DNA of 64,000 bases from Allolobophora icterica. Its lineage: Eukaryota; Annelida; Clitellata; Crassiclitellata; Lumbricidae. Positions 63,930 through 64,000 of the stretch are shown here, piece by piece. The DNA is taken from the NCBI GenBank assembly GCA_963556255.1, contig OY744614.1, positions 33,272,832-33,336,831 on the forward strand, written 5' to 3'. The translations under genes were made by a program, and so were the position numbers. The notes under the pieces were generated by a model that worked only from the letters and a program-made list of their open reading frames with translations, made no database searches and was not told the DNA's origin. How positions within the stretch are numbered: position 1 is the first letter of the stretch; every line of letters begins with the position of its first letter.

Positions 63930-64000
63930 TCTCTAAGGTGAAACTGAAATCATCTCTAAGCTGAAACTGAAATCATCTCTAAGCTGAAACTGAAATCATC
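63930..64000. repeat. 26-bp tandem repeat cut by the window edge
   Basis: CTAAGCTGAAACTGAAATCA with six more bases, at least two and a half copies. Confidence 0.9.

Overview
The window comes from an animal genome and most resembles a marine invertebrate. Its genes are split by many introns with GT-AG borders, and the sequence between them is full of dinucleotide arrays, minisatellites, tRNA-derived SINEs, 5'-truncated LINE 3' ends and short hAT-type elements. The palindrome TAGGCCTA recurs often in the non-coding DNA. From memory this resembles echinoderm or other non-vertebrate deuterostome genomes, but the phylum is a weak inference. No bacterial, organellar or viral genes were recognised.

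Positions 1-34015 hold no host gene that I can support. This part contains (AC)n/(GT)n arrays, a 1.2-kb pyrimidine-rich strand, pentanucleotide arrays, LINE 3' ends, and at least eight inverted-repeat elements with 7-8 bp target-site duplications (hAT superfamily signature). A 62-bp G-rich minisatellite lies at 26605-27182 and an RTE-like reverse-transcriptase remnant at 32170-32760.

Positions 34016-41278 (+) hold the 3' four exons of a cyclic-nucleotide-gated channel alpha-type subunit: S1 through S6, the pore, C-linker, cyclic-nucleotide-binding domain and C-terminal coiled coil, 554 residues to the stop. The N-terminal exon(s) were not found. The filter reads TIGNLPPP, with Asn where vertebrate CNGA subunits have Glu, and the binding cassette reads NRRVA, with Val where CNGA has Thr. 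The pore exon sits between two oppositely oriented copies of one short element.

Positions 63612-41765 (-) hold 22 consecutive exons of an RNF213 (mysterin)-like giant E3 ubiquitin ligase, 940 residues ending at a stop that aligns with the human C-terminus. Every junction was checked for splice dinucleotides and reading phase. Upstream exons (AAA+ core, RING) lie beyond the window edge. The strongest new observation is here: the second half of the RZ-type zinc finger is encoded by two alternative exons (58067-58167 and 57801-57898). Each runs from phase 0 to phase 2. Using both, or neither, gives a premature stop, as expected for mutually exclusive exons.

The two genes are convergent with stops 486 bp apart, and their nearest poly(A) signals imply overlapping 3' UTRs. 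RNF213 introns hold SINEs, LINE ends, hAT elements and six copies of a ~70-bp fold-back element.
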